Source: Alcanivorax borkumensis SK2
GTDB lineage: Bacteria; Pseudomonadota; Gammaproteobacteria; Pseudomonadales; Alcanivoracaceae
Length of the DNA: 64,000 nt
Assembly: GCF_000009365.1 (NCBI RefSeq)
Contig: NC_008260.1
Location: 1,089,501-1,153,500, forward strand
Direction: 5' to 3'
A model generated the notes under the pieces. The model was not told the DNA's origin and searched no databases. It saw only the letters and a program-made list of their open reading frames with translations. Both the position numbers and the translations under genes were made by a program. Of this stretch, positions 15,523 through 23,814 are shown piece by piece (the first letter of the stretch is position 1; each line of letters opens with the position of its first letter).

Positions 15523-16488
15523 TTATTTGACAACAATCACTCGCTTGCCGCTGAAGTCGTTGCTGGCCATATGCTTGTGGGCCTCGATGGCGTTTTCGAA
15601 GGAAAACGTTTCCAGTGGCAGCGGTCGCAATTGGCCGTTGGCGAACAAAGGCGCCAACCGGTCATTGAAAACCTGCGCCAGCTGAATTCGCTTCTCCAGT
15701 GGCTGACTGCGCATAGTCATGCTTTTCAGTGTCTGGCGTTTCATCAGCAGTGCGCCCAAGTTCAGCTCAGTGTTCAAGCCGCCCAATACACCGATACTCA
15801 CCAAGCTGCCTTCTGCACGCAGGCCGCCGAGCAGATCGTTCCAATCTGGGCCGACCATATCCAGAATTACAGCTACGCCTTCCCCGTCAGTAATGGTGTT
15901 GAGCTGTGCGGTAAAGGTGCCGTTTTCGCGGACCTGAGCCACAAGCCCCAGGTCGTTGGCGGCAGTAAGTTTGTTTGGCTCGCGGCTAGCCCCGATGGGG
16001 CGGGCGCCAAGCGTGATGGCCAGCTGTGTAGCCGCGAGGCCGACGCCGGCGGTGGCCGGGCGTATAAGGCACCACTGGCCCGGCTGCAAGCCGCCTTCCA
16101 GAAACAATGCCCTGTAGGCGGTGAGAAAGGCTTCGGGCAAAGTGGCAGCGTGAATAAAAGTAATGCCTTGAGGAATCGTCAGTGTTTCGCGTTCATGGCT
16201 AATCACTTGCTCCGCATAGGCGCAGCCTGGCACCAGGCCCATTACCGCATCGCCGACTTTTCGTTTTTGAACTCGTTTTCCAATGGCACTGACGACCCCT
16301 GCATATTCCAGCCCAGGAATGCGGCTGCTGGTTCCGGGTGGGGCCGGATAGCGGCCTTGAACCTGCAGCAGATCGGCCCGATTCACTCCGATGGCTTTGA
16401 CCTGTACCTGGACTTCCTCCGGTCCGGGCTGCGGTGCCTCAAGGCTATGCAGTTGCAATTGCTTCTCTTCAATACACCAAGCGCGCAT
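15523..16488 (-). CDS. NAD(P)H quinone oxidoreductase (zeta-crystallin/PIG3 type)
   Basis: A 321-aa zinc-independent medium-chain dehydrogenase/reductase. The N-terminal GroES-like domain has the PIG3 pattern VKAIGVNRADLLQVQGRYPAPPG...PGLEYAGVVSAIG. The nucleotide-binding part has LIRPATAGVGLAATQLAITLGA (about 155-175), the variant glycine motif typical of this group, then VILDMVGPDWNDLLGGLR and a C-terminal GKRVIVVK. Structural and catalytic Zn ligands are absent, as expected. Relatives reduce quinones or enoyl-type substrates with NADPH. It is divergent from the MBL hydrolase gene; no operon partner. Confidence 0.9.
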   Translation of the reverse strand: MRAWCIEEKQLQLHSLEAPQPGPEEVQVQVKAIGVNRADLLQVQGRYPAPPGTSSRIPGLEYAGVVSAIGKRVQKRKVGDAVMGLVPGCAYAEQVISHERETLTIPQGITFIHAATLPEAFLTAYRALFLEGGLQPGQWCLIRPATAGVGLAATQLAITLGARPIGASREPNKLTAANDLGLVAQVRENGTFTAQLNTITDGEGVAVILDMVGPDWNDLLGGLRAEGSLVSIGVLGGLNTELNLGALLMKRQTLKSMTMRSQPLEKRIQLAQVFNDRLAPLFANGQLRPLPLETFSFENAIEAHKHMASNDFSGKRVIVVK

Positions 16489-16660
16489 GATCGTGCTCCT
16501 ATCAATGATGGCTTATCGCCAAAGTCACAGGGTTTACAAAGAAAACGGTTTGTCGCCAGGCCTGTCGTTGTGCTCACAGACCAGTGGCACGGCAAAAGGT
16601 ACTGGTTTTTTCTGTGTATCGAATGATCACCCCCTGTTCGCCAAAAACAAAAGGTCCCTT

Positions 16661-17680
16661 ATGTCACTAGATTATCCCTTTACTGAGCTGCCGTTGGCGG
16701 GTCAACGCTTCAAGGTTGCCGAAGGTGTTTTCTGGCTGCGTTTTCCGTTGCCGTTTGCTCTTGACCATATCAATCTTTGGTTGCTTGAAGACACCCATGG
16801 CTGGGTCATCTTGGATACCGGTCTTGGGGTGCGGCGCAGTCGCGAAATTTGGCAGCAGTTGCTGGCTGAACAGCTCGACGGCAAACCCGTAACTCGGGTT
16901 ATTGTTACCCATTACCACCCTGACCATCTTGGCATGGCCGGTTGGCTTGAGCAGCATTGTGGGGTGCCGGTGACGATGAGTCATGGTGAGTGGCAGCTGG
17001 CTGACAGTATTTGTACTGCCTCTGATGCTCAAACTATTGAGCGTTTCAAAGCGTTTCTTGCCAGCCATGGACTATTGGGTGACGACCTGAACAAAGTGGC
17101 GGGTAAAGGTAATGGCTTTCGCCGCGTGGTTATGCCGCTGCCTAAATCCCCGGACTTTATCGGCGAGGGCGATTTGCTGCTTATTAATGGTGAGCCTTGG
17201 CAGGTGTATATTGGCCGTGGCCATTCGCCGGAGCATCTGTGCCTGTATCGCGAGAAAGACCACGTGTTACTCAGTGGCGACCAGGTGCTGCCGACTATTT
17301 CCAGTAACTTAATGGTACGTCCCACGGAGCCTGAGGCTAATCCGGTGATGGCATTTGTCGATAGCCTGACAGTGATACGCGATGCGCTTCCTAAAGACAC
17401 CCTAGTGTTGCCCGCCCACGGGCTGCCATTTCGCGGGTTGCATGCGCGCATTAATGCGTTAGTGGATCATCATTCGCAGCAGCTGGAGCAGGTGCTGGTT
17501 GCCTGTGGGCAGCAGCCCCATAATGCTCACGATATGCTGCCGGTAATGTTTAAGCGCGAATTGGATGTGCAGCAAATGATGTTTGCAATGGGGGAAAGCA
17601 TTGCGCATCTCAACTGCCTGCTGGAGCAAGGCAAAGTGCAGCGCGAAGAGCGTAACGGTATTTGGTATTTCGCAGCCTGA
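16661..17680 (+). CDS. Metallo-beta-lactamase-fold hydrolase
   Basis: A 339-aa protein. The zinc-binding motif THYHPDHLG gives His84, His86, Asp88 and His89; further ligands fit GRGHSPEHLCLY, LLSGDQVLP and LPAHGLPF. The C-terminal ~80 residues form a helical, probably winged-helix-like cap (HNAHDMLPVMFKRELD...HLNCLLEQGKVQREERNGIWYF), as in LACTB2/glyoxalase-II-like hydrolases. I start at the ATG at 16661 (MSLDYPFTELP) with AAAGG upstream; the frame is open further upstream over the divergent gene. Relatives hydrolyse thioesters or esters; the substrate here is unknown. Confidence 0.88.
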   Translation: MSLDYPFTELPLAGQRFKVAEGVFWLRFPLPFALDHINLWLLEDTHGWVILDTGLGVRRSREIWQQLLAEQLDGKPVTRVIVTHYHPDHLGMAGWLEQHCGVPVTMSHGEWQLADSICTASDAQTIERFKAFLASHGLLGDDLNKVAGKGNGFRRVVMPLPKSPDFIGEGDLLLINGEPWQVYIGRGHSPEHLCLYREKDHVLLSGDQVLPTISSNLMVRPTEPEANPVMAFVDSLTVIRDALPKDTLVLPAHGLPFRGLHARINALVDHHSQQLEQVLVACGQQPHNAHDMLPVMFKRELDVQQMMFAMGESIAHLNCLLEQGKVQREERNGIWYFAA

Positions 17681-18270
17681 TTAGGAGGAGGAGCTTAAAG
17701 CGACACACTACAAAGCGCGGGCGAGCCACGGATAAACAGCTAGGCGGTGTCTGTGTTACCGGTTTGATTGAAATACGTAGATATGTGCAGCTCAGCTGGT
17801 TACGCCGTTTTCATCGCCTCGTGGTTTGTAGTTTTAAGCTTGTAGCTGCTTTCACGCCCATTGCGCCATTATCGCAATTCCGCAACGTTAGCATTGGCAT
17901 TGCCAACACAAAGAAGAGCCCATTCCGGATACCCTAAAAATAACGGTGGTGTAGTCACGCGAGGTTGTAGCGATGGCAGGCACACGATATTGGTTAGCCT
18001 TTGTCAGCGATTATCATTTGTATCGCACTCTGGCTACTGCTTACTTTGCTCTGAAATTTAAAAATAGAATTCTACGTAGCGATCGGAAGACGGTAACCTT
18101 TACGCTACAACACGCTAAGGATATTGACTGGCTGAAAGCACTTTTTCCGGCCCCCACCTTATTTCGTAATGCTTTGTGTGATTGAACAGAATGAAATGGG
18201 TGAGAGAGGCCTTTCTACCTACATATCGAGTCTCTTTGCCGCTTGAGCGTGTAACTCCTGGGAGGATGTA
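17681..18270. other. Gene-free stretch before the thiolase gene
   Basis: About 590 bases. Short open frames (17662-17937 and 17973-18185) have unremarkable composition and no ribosome sites. A GCTTGTAGCTG unit near 17837 recalls similar TTGTAGCT/GCTTGTAG units near 62032-62045. No promoter or terminator is clear. Confidence 0.35.
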
Positions 18271-19479
18271 ATGCTTGATGCCTATATCTACGATGGTCTG
18301 CGTACCCCTTTTGGTCGCCATGGCGGCGTTCTGGCATCGGTACGCCCGGATGACCTCTTGGCCGGAGTGATTCGCGAACTGGTACAGCGAAATGGCTTTG
18401 CGGCTTCTCTGTATGAAGATGTTGTCATTGGTAATACTAATCAGGCGGGGGAAGATGCCCGTAATGTGGCTCGTCATGCCGGGTTATTAGCTGGGTTGCC
18501 GCAGTCCGTGGCGGGGATCACCGTGAATAGGTTATGTGGCAGCGGCCTCGCCGCAACATTGGATGCGGCACGTATGGTGACGGTGGGCGAGGGCGAGTTG
18601 ATCATTGCCGGTGGTACGGAATCGATGAGCCGTGCCCCTTATGTAATGGCCAAAGCAGAAAAAGCGTTTAGCCGGGAGATGACAGTTTTCGATAGCACTA
18701 TCGGCGCCCGCTTCCCTAACCCGAAAGTGCTCAAGCAGTTTGGTGCCGATACTATGCCGCAGACGGCACAGAATGTAGCGCACGACCTGGGTATTAGCCG
18801 TGAAGATGCGGATGCTTTTGCTATACAGTCTCAACAACGCTATGAGGTCGCCCGTGAGCAAGGGTTTTATCAGCAGGAAGTGTTACCGGTTACGGTGCCC
18901 CAGGGGGGCAAGGCGACACCACTGCGTGTGGCTGACGACGAACATCCCCGCCCCGGAACCTGCGTTGATAAGTTGCGACAACTGCCTGCTATTGTCGATG
19001 GGGGCATTATTACTGCGGGTAATGCGTCTGGGATAAATGACGGGGCGGCGGCAGTGATTGTGGGTTCGCGTAGGGCTGGTGTGGCGGCGGGTATTGCTCC
19101 CCGTGCTCGAGTTCTGTCTGGTGCGGTTGCCGGAGTGGCGCCTCGCGTTATGGGCCTAGGCCCGGTGGATGCGTGCAACAAGGCATTGGCCCGGGCGGGC
19201 CTGGCGTTAGCTCAGATGGATGTGATTGAAATTAATGAGGCGTTTGCCGCCCAAGTGCTGGGCTGCTGTAAGCAGTTGGGCTTGGCTGGGGATGATGAGC
19301 GCCTGAACCCAAATGGTGGCGCTATTGCTGTCGGCCATCCGTTAGGTGCGTCCGGTGCGCGTTTGGTCTTGACTGCCATGCGTCAGTTGGAGCGAACCCG
19401 CGGTCGTTATGCACTTCTTAGTTTGTGCATTGGCGTAGGTCAGGGCGTTGCCATGGTGCTGGAGAGGGTAGATTCATGA
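18271..19479 (+). CDS. Thiolase (acetyl-CoA acyltransferase, PcaF-like)
   Basis: A 402-aa type I thiolase. Active-site Cys89 lies in NRLCGSG, the His in [12 protein letters not shown] and the second Cys in LCIGVGQG. It is strikingly similar to beta-ketoadipyl-CoA thiolase PcaF in blocks such as [32 protein letters not shown] and [11 protein letters not shown]. It would cleave a 3-ketoacyl-CoA with CoA, or run in reverse. The ATG has GGGAGGA before it. Its stop overlaps the glutaryl-CoA dehydrogenase start by ATGA, so the pair is an operon that may serve dicarboxylic acid or lysine/tryptophan breakdown (glutaryl-CoA to crotonyl-CoA to acetyl-CoA). Confidence 0.92.
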   Translation: MLDAYIYDGLRTPFGRHGGVLASVRPDDLLAGVIRELVQRNGFAASLYEDVVIGNTNQAGEDARNVARHAGLLAGLPQSVAGITVNRLCGSGLAATLDAARMVTVGEGELIIAGGTESMSRAPYVMAKAEKAFSREMTVFDSTIGARFPNPKVLKQFGADTMPQTAQNVAHDLGISREDADAFAIQSQQRYEVAREQGFYQQEVLPVTVPQGGKATPLRVADDEHPRPGTCVDKLRQLPAIVDGGIITAGNASGINDGAAAVIVGSRRAGVAAGIAPRARVLSGAVAGVAPRVMGLGPVDACNKALARAGLALAQMDVIEINEAFAAQVLGCCKQLGLAGDDERLNPNGGAIAVGHPLGASGARLVLTAMRQLERTRGRYALLSLCIGVGQGVAMVLERVDS

Positions 19480-20642
19480 GTGTTTTTGTATGGAATGATG
19501 CGCTATTGCTGGAAACTCAGCTCAGCGACGATGAGCGGATGATCCGTGATGCAGCGCAGGATTACTGCCAAAGTAAACTGATGACCAGGGTGCTTGAGGC
19601 GAACCGGCACGAGATTTTTCATCGCGAGATCATGACAGAAATGGGGGCACAGGGGTTTCTTGGATCCACCATTCCTGAGCAATATGGTGGCGCGGGAGTG
19701 AACCACGTTAGCTACGGCTTGGTGGCTCGGGAAGTAGAGCGGGTGGATTCCGGGTATCGCTCCGCCATGAGTGTGCAGTCGTCCCTGGTGATGTTTCCCA
19801 TTTATACCTTTGGCAGTGAAGCGGTGCGCAACAAGTACCTGCCAAAGTTGGCCAGTGGCGAATGGGTGGGGTGTTTTGGTCTTACCGAGCCAGACCACGG
19901 CTCTGACCCGGGTTCCATGAGCACTCGCGCTAAAAAAGTGGATGGTGGTTACCTGTTAAATGGTTCCAAAACGTGGATTACTAATTCGCCAATAGCCGAT
20001 GTGGCGGTGGTGTGGGCGAACCTAGACGGTAAGATCAACGGCTTTGTGGTAGAGCGGGGCTTTGACGGGTTTAGCGCGCCTAAGATTGAAGGCAAGTTCT
20101 CTCTACGGGCATCGATCACTGGTCAGATCATGCTGGATGACTGCTTTGTACCGGAACAAAACCGATTGGACGTGGAGGGCTTAAAGGGGCCCTTCAGTTG
20201 CCTGAACAAAGCGCGCTACGGGATCAGCTGGGGAGCCATGGGTGCGGCTGAATTCTGTTGGCAGGCGGCTCGTCAGTACACTTTGGACCGCAAACAATTT
20301 GGCCGCCCGCTGGCGGCTACCCAGCTGATTCAGAAAAAGCTGGCGGACATGCAGACTGAGATTACCTTAGGTTTGCAAGGGGCGCTGCAATTAGGGCGCT
20401 TGATAGATGCGGGAAACTGGGCGCCGGAAATGGTCTCGTTGATGAAGCGCAATAACTGTGGCAAGGCCATTGATATTGCTCGTCAGGCTCGAGATATGCA
20501 TGGCGGCAATGGCATTAGTGACGAGTATCATGTGATTCGCCACGTAATGAATCTGGAAGCGGTGAATACCTATGAAGGTACCCACGATGTCCATGCCCTG
20601 ATCTTGGGCCGGGCCCAGACCGGGCTGCAAGCATTCGGCTGA
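19476..20642 (+). CDS. gcdH: Glutaryl-CoA dehydrogenase
   Basis: A 388-aa FAD acyl-CoA dehydrogenase that oxidises and decarboxylates glutaryl-CoA to crotonyl-CoA. Typical blocks are the N-terminal [23 protein letters not shown], the signature [34 protein letters not shown] and [17 protein letters not shown], with the catalytic Glu in [17 protein letters not shown] start at the ATG at 19476, which overlaps the thiolase stop; the open frame upstream is the thiolase in another frame. A LysR regulator and CoA transferase, often adjacent in other bacteria, are missing. Confidence 0.95.
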   Translation: MSVFVWNDALLLETQLSDDERMIRDAAQDYCQSKLMTRVLEANRHEIFHREIMTEMGAQGFLGSTIPEQYGGAGVNHVSYGLVAREVERVDSGYRSAMSVQSSLVMFPIYTFGSEAVRNKYLPKLASGEWVGCFGLTEPDHGSDPGSMSTRAKKVDGGYLLNGSKTWITNSPIADVAVVWANLDGKINGFVVERGFDGFSAPKIEGKFSLRASITGQIMLDDCFVPEQNRLDVEGLKGPFSCLNKARYGISWGAMGAAEFCWQAARQYTLDRKQFGRPLAATQLIQKKLADMQTEITLGLQGALQLGRLIDAGNWAPEMVSLMKRNNCGKAIDIARQARDMHGGNGISDEYHVIRHVMNLEAVNTYEGTHDVHALILGRAQTGLQAFG

Positions 20643-20664
20643 TGAGTACCTAGTGTTTAGCCCT

Positions 20665-20693
20665 GGTTATTCTGGTGTTTTGTCAGAATAGCC
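20665..20693 (+). terminator. Probable terminator hairpin after gcdH
   Basis: A 10-bp stem GGTTATTCTG/CAGAATAGCC (one G-U pair) with a 9-base loop, about 20 bases after the gcdH stop. It is followed by GGGGG and a short TTT rather than a full T run. Confidence 0.55.
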
Positions 20694-20986
20694 GGGGGTT
20701 TCCCCTCCTTGCGTTTTCTTCCCCGTTTCACCTCCTTGGTGTTATGTGCGTGTCTGTATCAGGGTGTCACTCTTGGTAACGTGAGAATGCCCCAATGTTG
20801 TACACAGATTTGTTGTCAATGCTCTTTTTCTGAACGAAAAAGTGACAATCTCGTTAAAATCTCTTGGTAAATAGTATAACTATATGATTTATTTAAAGAA
20901 AAAATATAGATCAAAAAATGAACACATCGTCTCGGGGCATGATTTATAGGCGATTATGCTCGCTTTTCTACTGTCTATGCACAGGG

Positions 20987-21009
20987 TTATCCACAAGATC
21001 TGTGGACAA
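20987..21009. promoter_or_regulatory. Pair of opposed DnaA boxes
   Basis: TTATCCACA at 20987-20995 on the plus strand faces TTGTCCACA on the minus strand (21001-21009) across five bases. Both fit the TTWTNCACA-like consensus with at most one change. Confidence 0.65.
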
Positions 21010-21264
21010 TATCTTCGCGTTTTTTGCTGACGTAATTTTTGAATCCATAAAACCAGTGGGTCATGAGGGGATTGCGATCTCTCTGGCGCTTTTACACAAG
21101 CTGATCGTGACTAAGGGGTTTGTTCATTAGGTCAAAGGTGAGTTGTGTGCAGGAGAAAATATAATAATAAGTTATTGAATAATCAGTGCTTTATGATTCG
21201 TTTAAAAATGAACCATTGTGCGCTAAGCGCCTAATTACGGGCGATGCAGATACTTGTGGTCAAG

Positions 21265-21285
21265 TTGTTCACATATTTATCCACA
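21265..21285 (+). promoter_or_regulatory. Tandem DnaA boxes
   Basis: TTGTTCACA (21265-21273) and perfect TTATCCACA (21277-21285) in the same direction, three bases apart. An imperfect inverted copy, TGTGGAGTAA, follows at 21291. Confidence 0.6.
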
Positions 21286-21442
21286 GCTTTTGTGGAGTAA
21301 TCCCAGCAAAGAAAAAACGGCGATGGTCTTGACCTTTTTCAAGGTATCCATATCCATATGTCCTTGATGAAAAACCACACAAGTCGCTGTAGCTACCGTA
21401 AATGCTGGCTTTCGAAGCGTTATCCGAGGCTCGTTAACAGTG

Positions 21443-21451
21443 TTATCCACA
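21443..21451 (+). promoter_or_regulatory. DnaA box
   Basis: Perfect TTATCCACA. An imperfect inverted partner (CGTGGATAG) lies about 7 bases downstream. Confidence 0.6.
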
Positions 21452-21716
21452 GATGCCGTGGATAGAAAAGGCCATGTGGGTAACGTGAACGTGTTTGGAT
21501 AAATGAAGGGAGTAAAGAAAAGGAGTAAAGGAAACTAAGGCGGGCGTGGCACGGTGGCATAAATCGTTAGGTGATGGTCTTGTAGCGATGGAGAGCGCCT
21601 GTGGACTTACGTTACAACCCCCGCTATGTCTGGCCTATGTTGGCGGTGTCGAGAACAATGTCTATTGCGGCATTGCGCTAATGGGTTAAGCCACCACTAG
21701 CGCTGTAATGGAGCAC

Positions 21717-21744
21717 AAAAAAGGCGCCTTTCGGCGCCTTTTTT
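21717..21744 (-). terminator. Bidirectional terminator at the end of the atu operon
   Basis: Perfect 12-bp stem AAAAAAGGCGCC/GGCGCCTTTTTT with a TTTC loop. The A and T runs make it active in both directions. It lies 25 bases beyond the atuH stop. Confidence 0.92.
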
Positions 21745-21768
21745 GCTTTCCTAGATCATCTGGATCGC

Positions 21769-23598
21769 TTAGAAGCGGTACTTGCCACCGTCGATGCCGT
21801 CCTGCGTGGCCTCGTCCAGTTGCTGGTAGCAGCTCTCTCCAGGCAGCAGGGCATAAACCGCATTGTTCTGCTGCTTCAGGTCGTACTTCTGTTCTTTGAG
21901 TTTGTTTTTCTGGTGCTTGAAGGTGCCAGTGGTTTCCATGGCTTCTTCATTGATGCGCAGGAAAACGGGGATGGCATAAGCGGGTAATTCGCGCTTGAGA
22001 TACTCACACAGGCCTTTGAAGTCAAAGTCTTTGTGGTTACCGGTTAGGCGAATCTGGGCCATGCCCGCACGGCCATTGGTGTTAGGAATTTCTACACCGT
22101 AGACCACGGATTCCTGGATACCATCGTAGCCATCGAGAATCTGTTCCACTTCGGTGGTGGATACGTTCTCGCCTTTCCAGCGGAAGGTGTCCCCCAGCCT
22201 ATCCACGAACTGAGCGTGGCGGAAGCCGATGTCGCGCATCATATCGCCGGTGTTGAACCACGCATCACCCTTAGTGAACACATCCCGGTAGATAGATTTC
22301 TCAGTTTTTTCTGGGTCGGTGTAACCATCGAAAGGAGTCTTGTCGGTGATTTCACCGAGCATTAGACCCGCTTCGCCTTTGCCGACTTTAGTCATGTGCC
22401 CTTTGCTATCGCGCACCGGTTCGTCACGTTCTTTGTCGTATTTGACAATGGCGTAGCTCACAGGGGAGAAACCAACGGTGTTGTCAAAGTTGAATATGTT
22501 GGTGAACGCTACGTTGCCCTCAGATGACGCATACAACTCTGCCACCCGCTCAATGCCGAAACGATCCTTGAAGTCTTTCCAGATGCTCGGACGCAGACCA
22601 TTACCTACAATGGTGTGGATCTTGTTGTCTTTGTCGGTGGGTTTTTCTGGCTGTTCATGCAGATAGCGGCACAGCTCACCCACGTAACCGAAAGCGGTAC
22701 AGTTGTGGCGTCGAATATCGTCCCAGAAACCGCTGGCGGAGAATTTACGTGCAAGGACAACGGCGCCAGCCGGAGCGATGACCGAGGACCAGCAGATCAC
22801 CATACCGGTGGCATGATAAAACGGCAGGGTAGTGTAGATACGATCATTTTTGGTCAGGTGCAAGGCAGAGAAACCGAAAGCACCATAGGCTTTTTCCCAG
22901 CGGCCGTGGTTGAAGACAACCGCTTTGGGTAGGCCGGTAGTGCCGGAGGTGTAGATGTAGAACAACGGGTCACGCAAGAAGGTTTGCTTAGTGGACGCGG
23001 GGTTCTCGCTGGAACAATCACGGCTTTCGCTGGCCAGATTCTTGTAGCCGCTCGGTACGTCACCGGGGTTATCTAAGGTGTTCTGATCTGCGAAGCAGAA
23101 GAAGTTGTCTTTAAGGTCCAGATCACCGCGAACTTCTTCCACGGCATCAACCAGTTCTTCACCAATAATGGCAGCTTTGGGCTTCACCAAGTTGAAACTA
23201 TGGATCAGCACTTTACCCCGTTGGGAAGTGTTGATAAGGGCCGCACAGACGCCGAGTTTAGCGCAGGCGACAACGGTGGCAAGCAGCTCGGGGCGATTTT
23301 CTATATTGACCGCAATGGTATCGCCTTTTTTCAGGCCGATAGAGGCCAGGTAGTCTGCCAGGCGGTTAGCCCAGGCGTTAAACTGCTTATAGGTAAGTTC
23401 TGTGTCTTCGTAGATCACGGCAGCACCATTAGGGTTCATGCTGGTGGCGCGCTCAATGGCAACGCCCAGCCCCAATGGTTTGCTGGTATCGGTGATTTTC
23501 GTCAGCTTTGAGCCCTTGATCAGGCCGGGAAGATGAGTGATCACCTCTGGGATCTTGGACAGAAGCTTGGGCAACGTGATGATGTCGGCGTTGCTCAT
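21769..23598 (-). CDS. atuH: Acyl-CoA synthetase of the atu cluster (FATP/FadD6 type)
   Basis: A 609-aa AMP-forming acyl-CoA ligase of the very-long-chain/FATP subgroup. It contains the P-loop YIYTSGTTGLPKA (about residue 220), TTLPFYHATGM, ELYASSEGN, FNTGDMMR and DRLGDTFRWKGENVSTTEVE, the last being the FATP signature. It would activate citronellate, geranate or other long or branched acids to CoA thioesters for the neighbouring enzymes. In P. aeruginosa a synthetase of this type (AtuH) closes the atu cluster. The start has GGAG 5 bases before it. A 216-base gap upstream contains a near-copy of the proposed AtuR operator (23653-23670) and a GC-rich hairpin (23688-23705), so it may have its own promoter. 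Confidence 0.88.
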   Translation of the reverse strand: MSNADIITLPKLLSKIPEVITHLPGLIKGSKLTKITDTSKPLGLGVAIERATSMNPNGAAVIYEDTELTYKQFNAWANRLADYLASIGLKKGDTIAVNIENRPELLATVVACAKLGVCAALINTSQRGKVLIHSFNLVKPKAAIIGEELVDAVEEVRGDLDLKDNFFCFADQNTLDNPGDVPSGYKNLASESRDCSSENPASTKQTFLRDPLFYIYTSGTTGLPKAVVFNHGRWEKAYGAFGFSALHLTKNDRIYTTLPFYHATGMVICWSSVIAPAGAVVLARKFSASGFWDDIRRHNCTAFGYVGELCRYLHEQPEKPTDKDNKIHTIVGNGLRPSIWKDFKDRFGIERVAELYASSEGNVAFTNIFNFDNTVGFSPVSYAIVKYDKERDEPVRDSKGHMTKVGKGEAGLMLGEITDKTPFDGYTDPEKTEKSIYRDVFTKGDAWFNTGDMMRDIGFRHAQFVDRLGDTFRWKGENVSTTEVEQILDGYDGIQESVVYGVEIPNTNGRAGMAQIRLTGNHKDFDFKGLCEYLKRELPAYAIPVFLRINEEAMETTGTFKHQKNKLKEQKYDLKQQNNAVYALLPGESCYQQLDEATQDGIDGGKYRF

Positions 23599-23652
23599 AG
23601 GATCTCCATTGTCTGTTCTTGGAAGGCCCCGAAAAGCCGGGAACCCAGTGTT

Positions 23653-23670
23653 GGCAAGCGGGCGCTTACC
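23653..23670. promoter_or_regulatory. Possible second AtuR-type operator before atuH
   Basis: GGCAAGC-N4-GCTTACC, a 7-4-7 inverted repeat with one mismatch. It shares CAAGC-N4-GCTT with the perfect repeat upstream of atuA (32580-32597) and lies 55-72 bases before the atuH start. Confidence 0.45.
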
Positions 23671-23687
23671 TTAACCGCAGCATTAGA

Positions 23688-23705
23688 GCAGGGCAAGCGC
23701 CCTGC
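23688..23705 (-). other. Intercistronic hairpin between atuF and atuH
   Basis: Perfect GCAGGGC/GCCCTGC stem with a 4-base loop (AAGC). No T run follows, so it may be an mRNA-stabilising or processing structure rather than a terminator. Confidence 0.4.
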
Positions 23706-23814
23706 ATGCTGGTAATGCTCGGGTAATGAGTTGGGTGTTATGGCACAACTTACCCCAGTGTAAATTATTGGATCACGATGCAGTGTCCTTTTCCGTCGGC
23801 AAATTGTTACTAAA

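Larger units (their letters stand above)
20643..21768. other. 1.1-kb gene-free region with a DnaA-box cluster
   Basis: The largest non-coding region of the window. It has three perfect TTATCCACA boxes (20987-20995, 21277-21285, 21443-21451). The variants are TTGTCCACA on the minus strand (21001-21009), TTTTACACA (21090-21098), TTGTACACA (20798-20806) and TTGTTCACA (21265-21273). AT-rich tracts lie at about 20870-20925 and 21155-21210. GATC occurs several times. The layout is like a replication origin or a DnaA-titrating/reactivating locus, but no dnaA, dnaN, gidA or rpmH lies near, and the flanking genes converge on it. Confidence 0.6.

Noticed and set aside
15490..16626. 378-codon plus-strand frame opposite the quinone oxidoreductase gene
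   Set aside because: It is an antisense shadow; the minus-strand product shows a full, well-conserved enzyme.
17973..18185. 70-codon frame before the thiolase gene
   Set aside because: No ribosome site, no family pattern, isolated in a non-coding gap.
20918..21130. 70-codon frame in the DnaA-box region
   Set aside because: It runs through the DnaA boxes, lacks a ribosome site and has no recognisable protein character.
20643..21768. Naming the region oriC outright
   Set aside because: Boxes and AT-rich tracts are suggestive, but gene orientation is convergent and the usual origin neighbours are absent; skew of the whole chromosome cannot be seen here.
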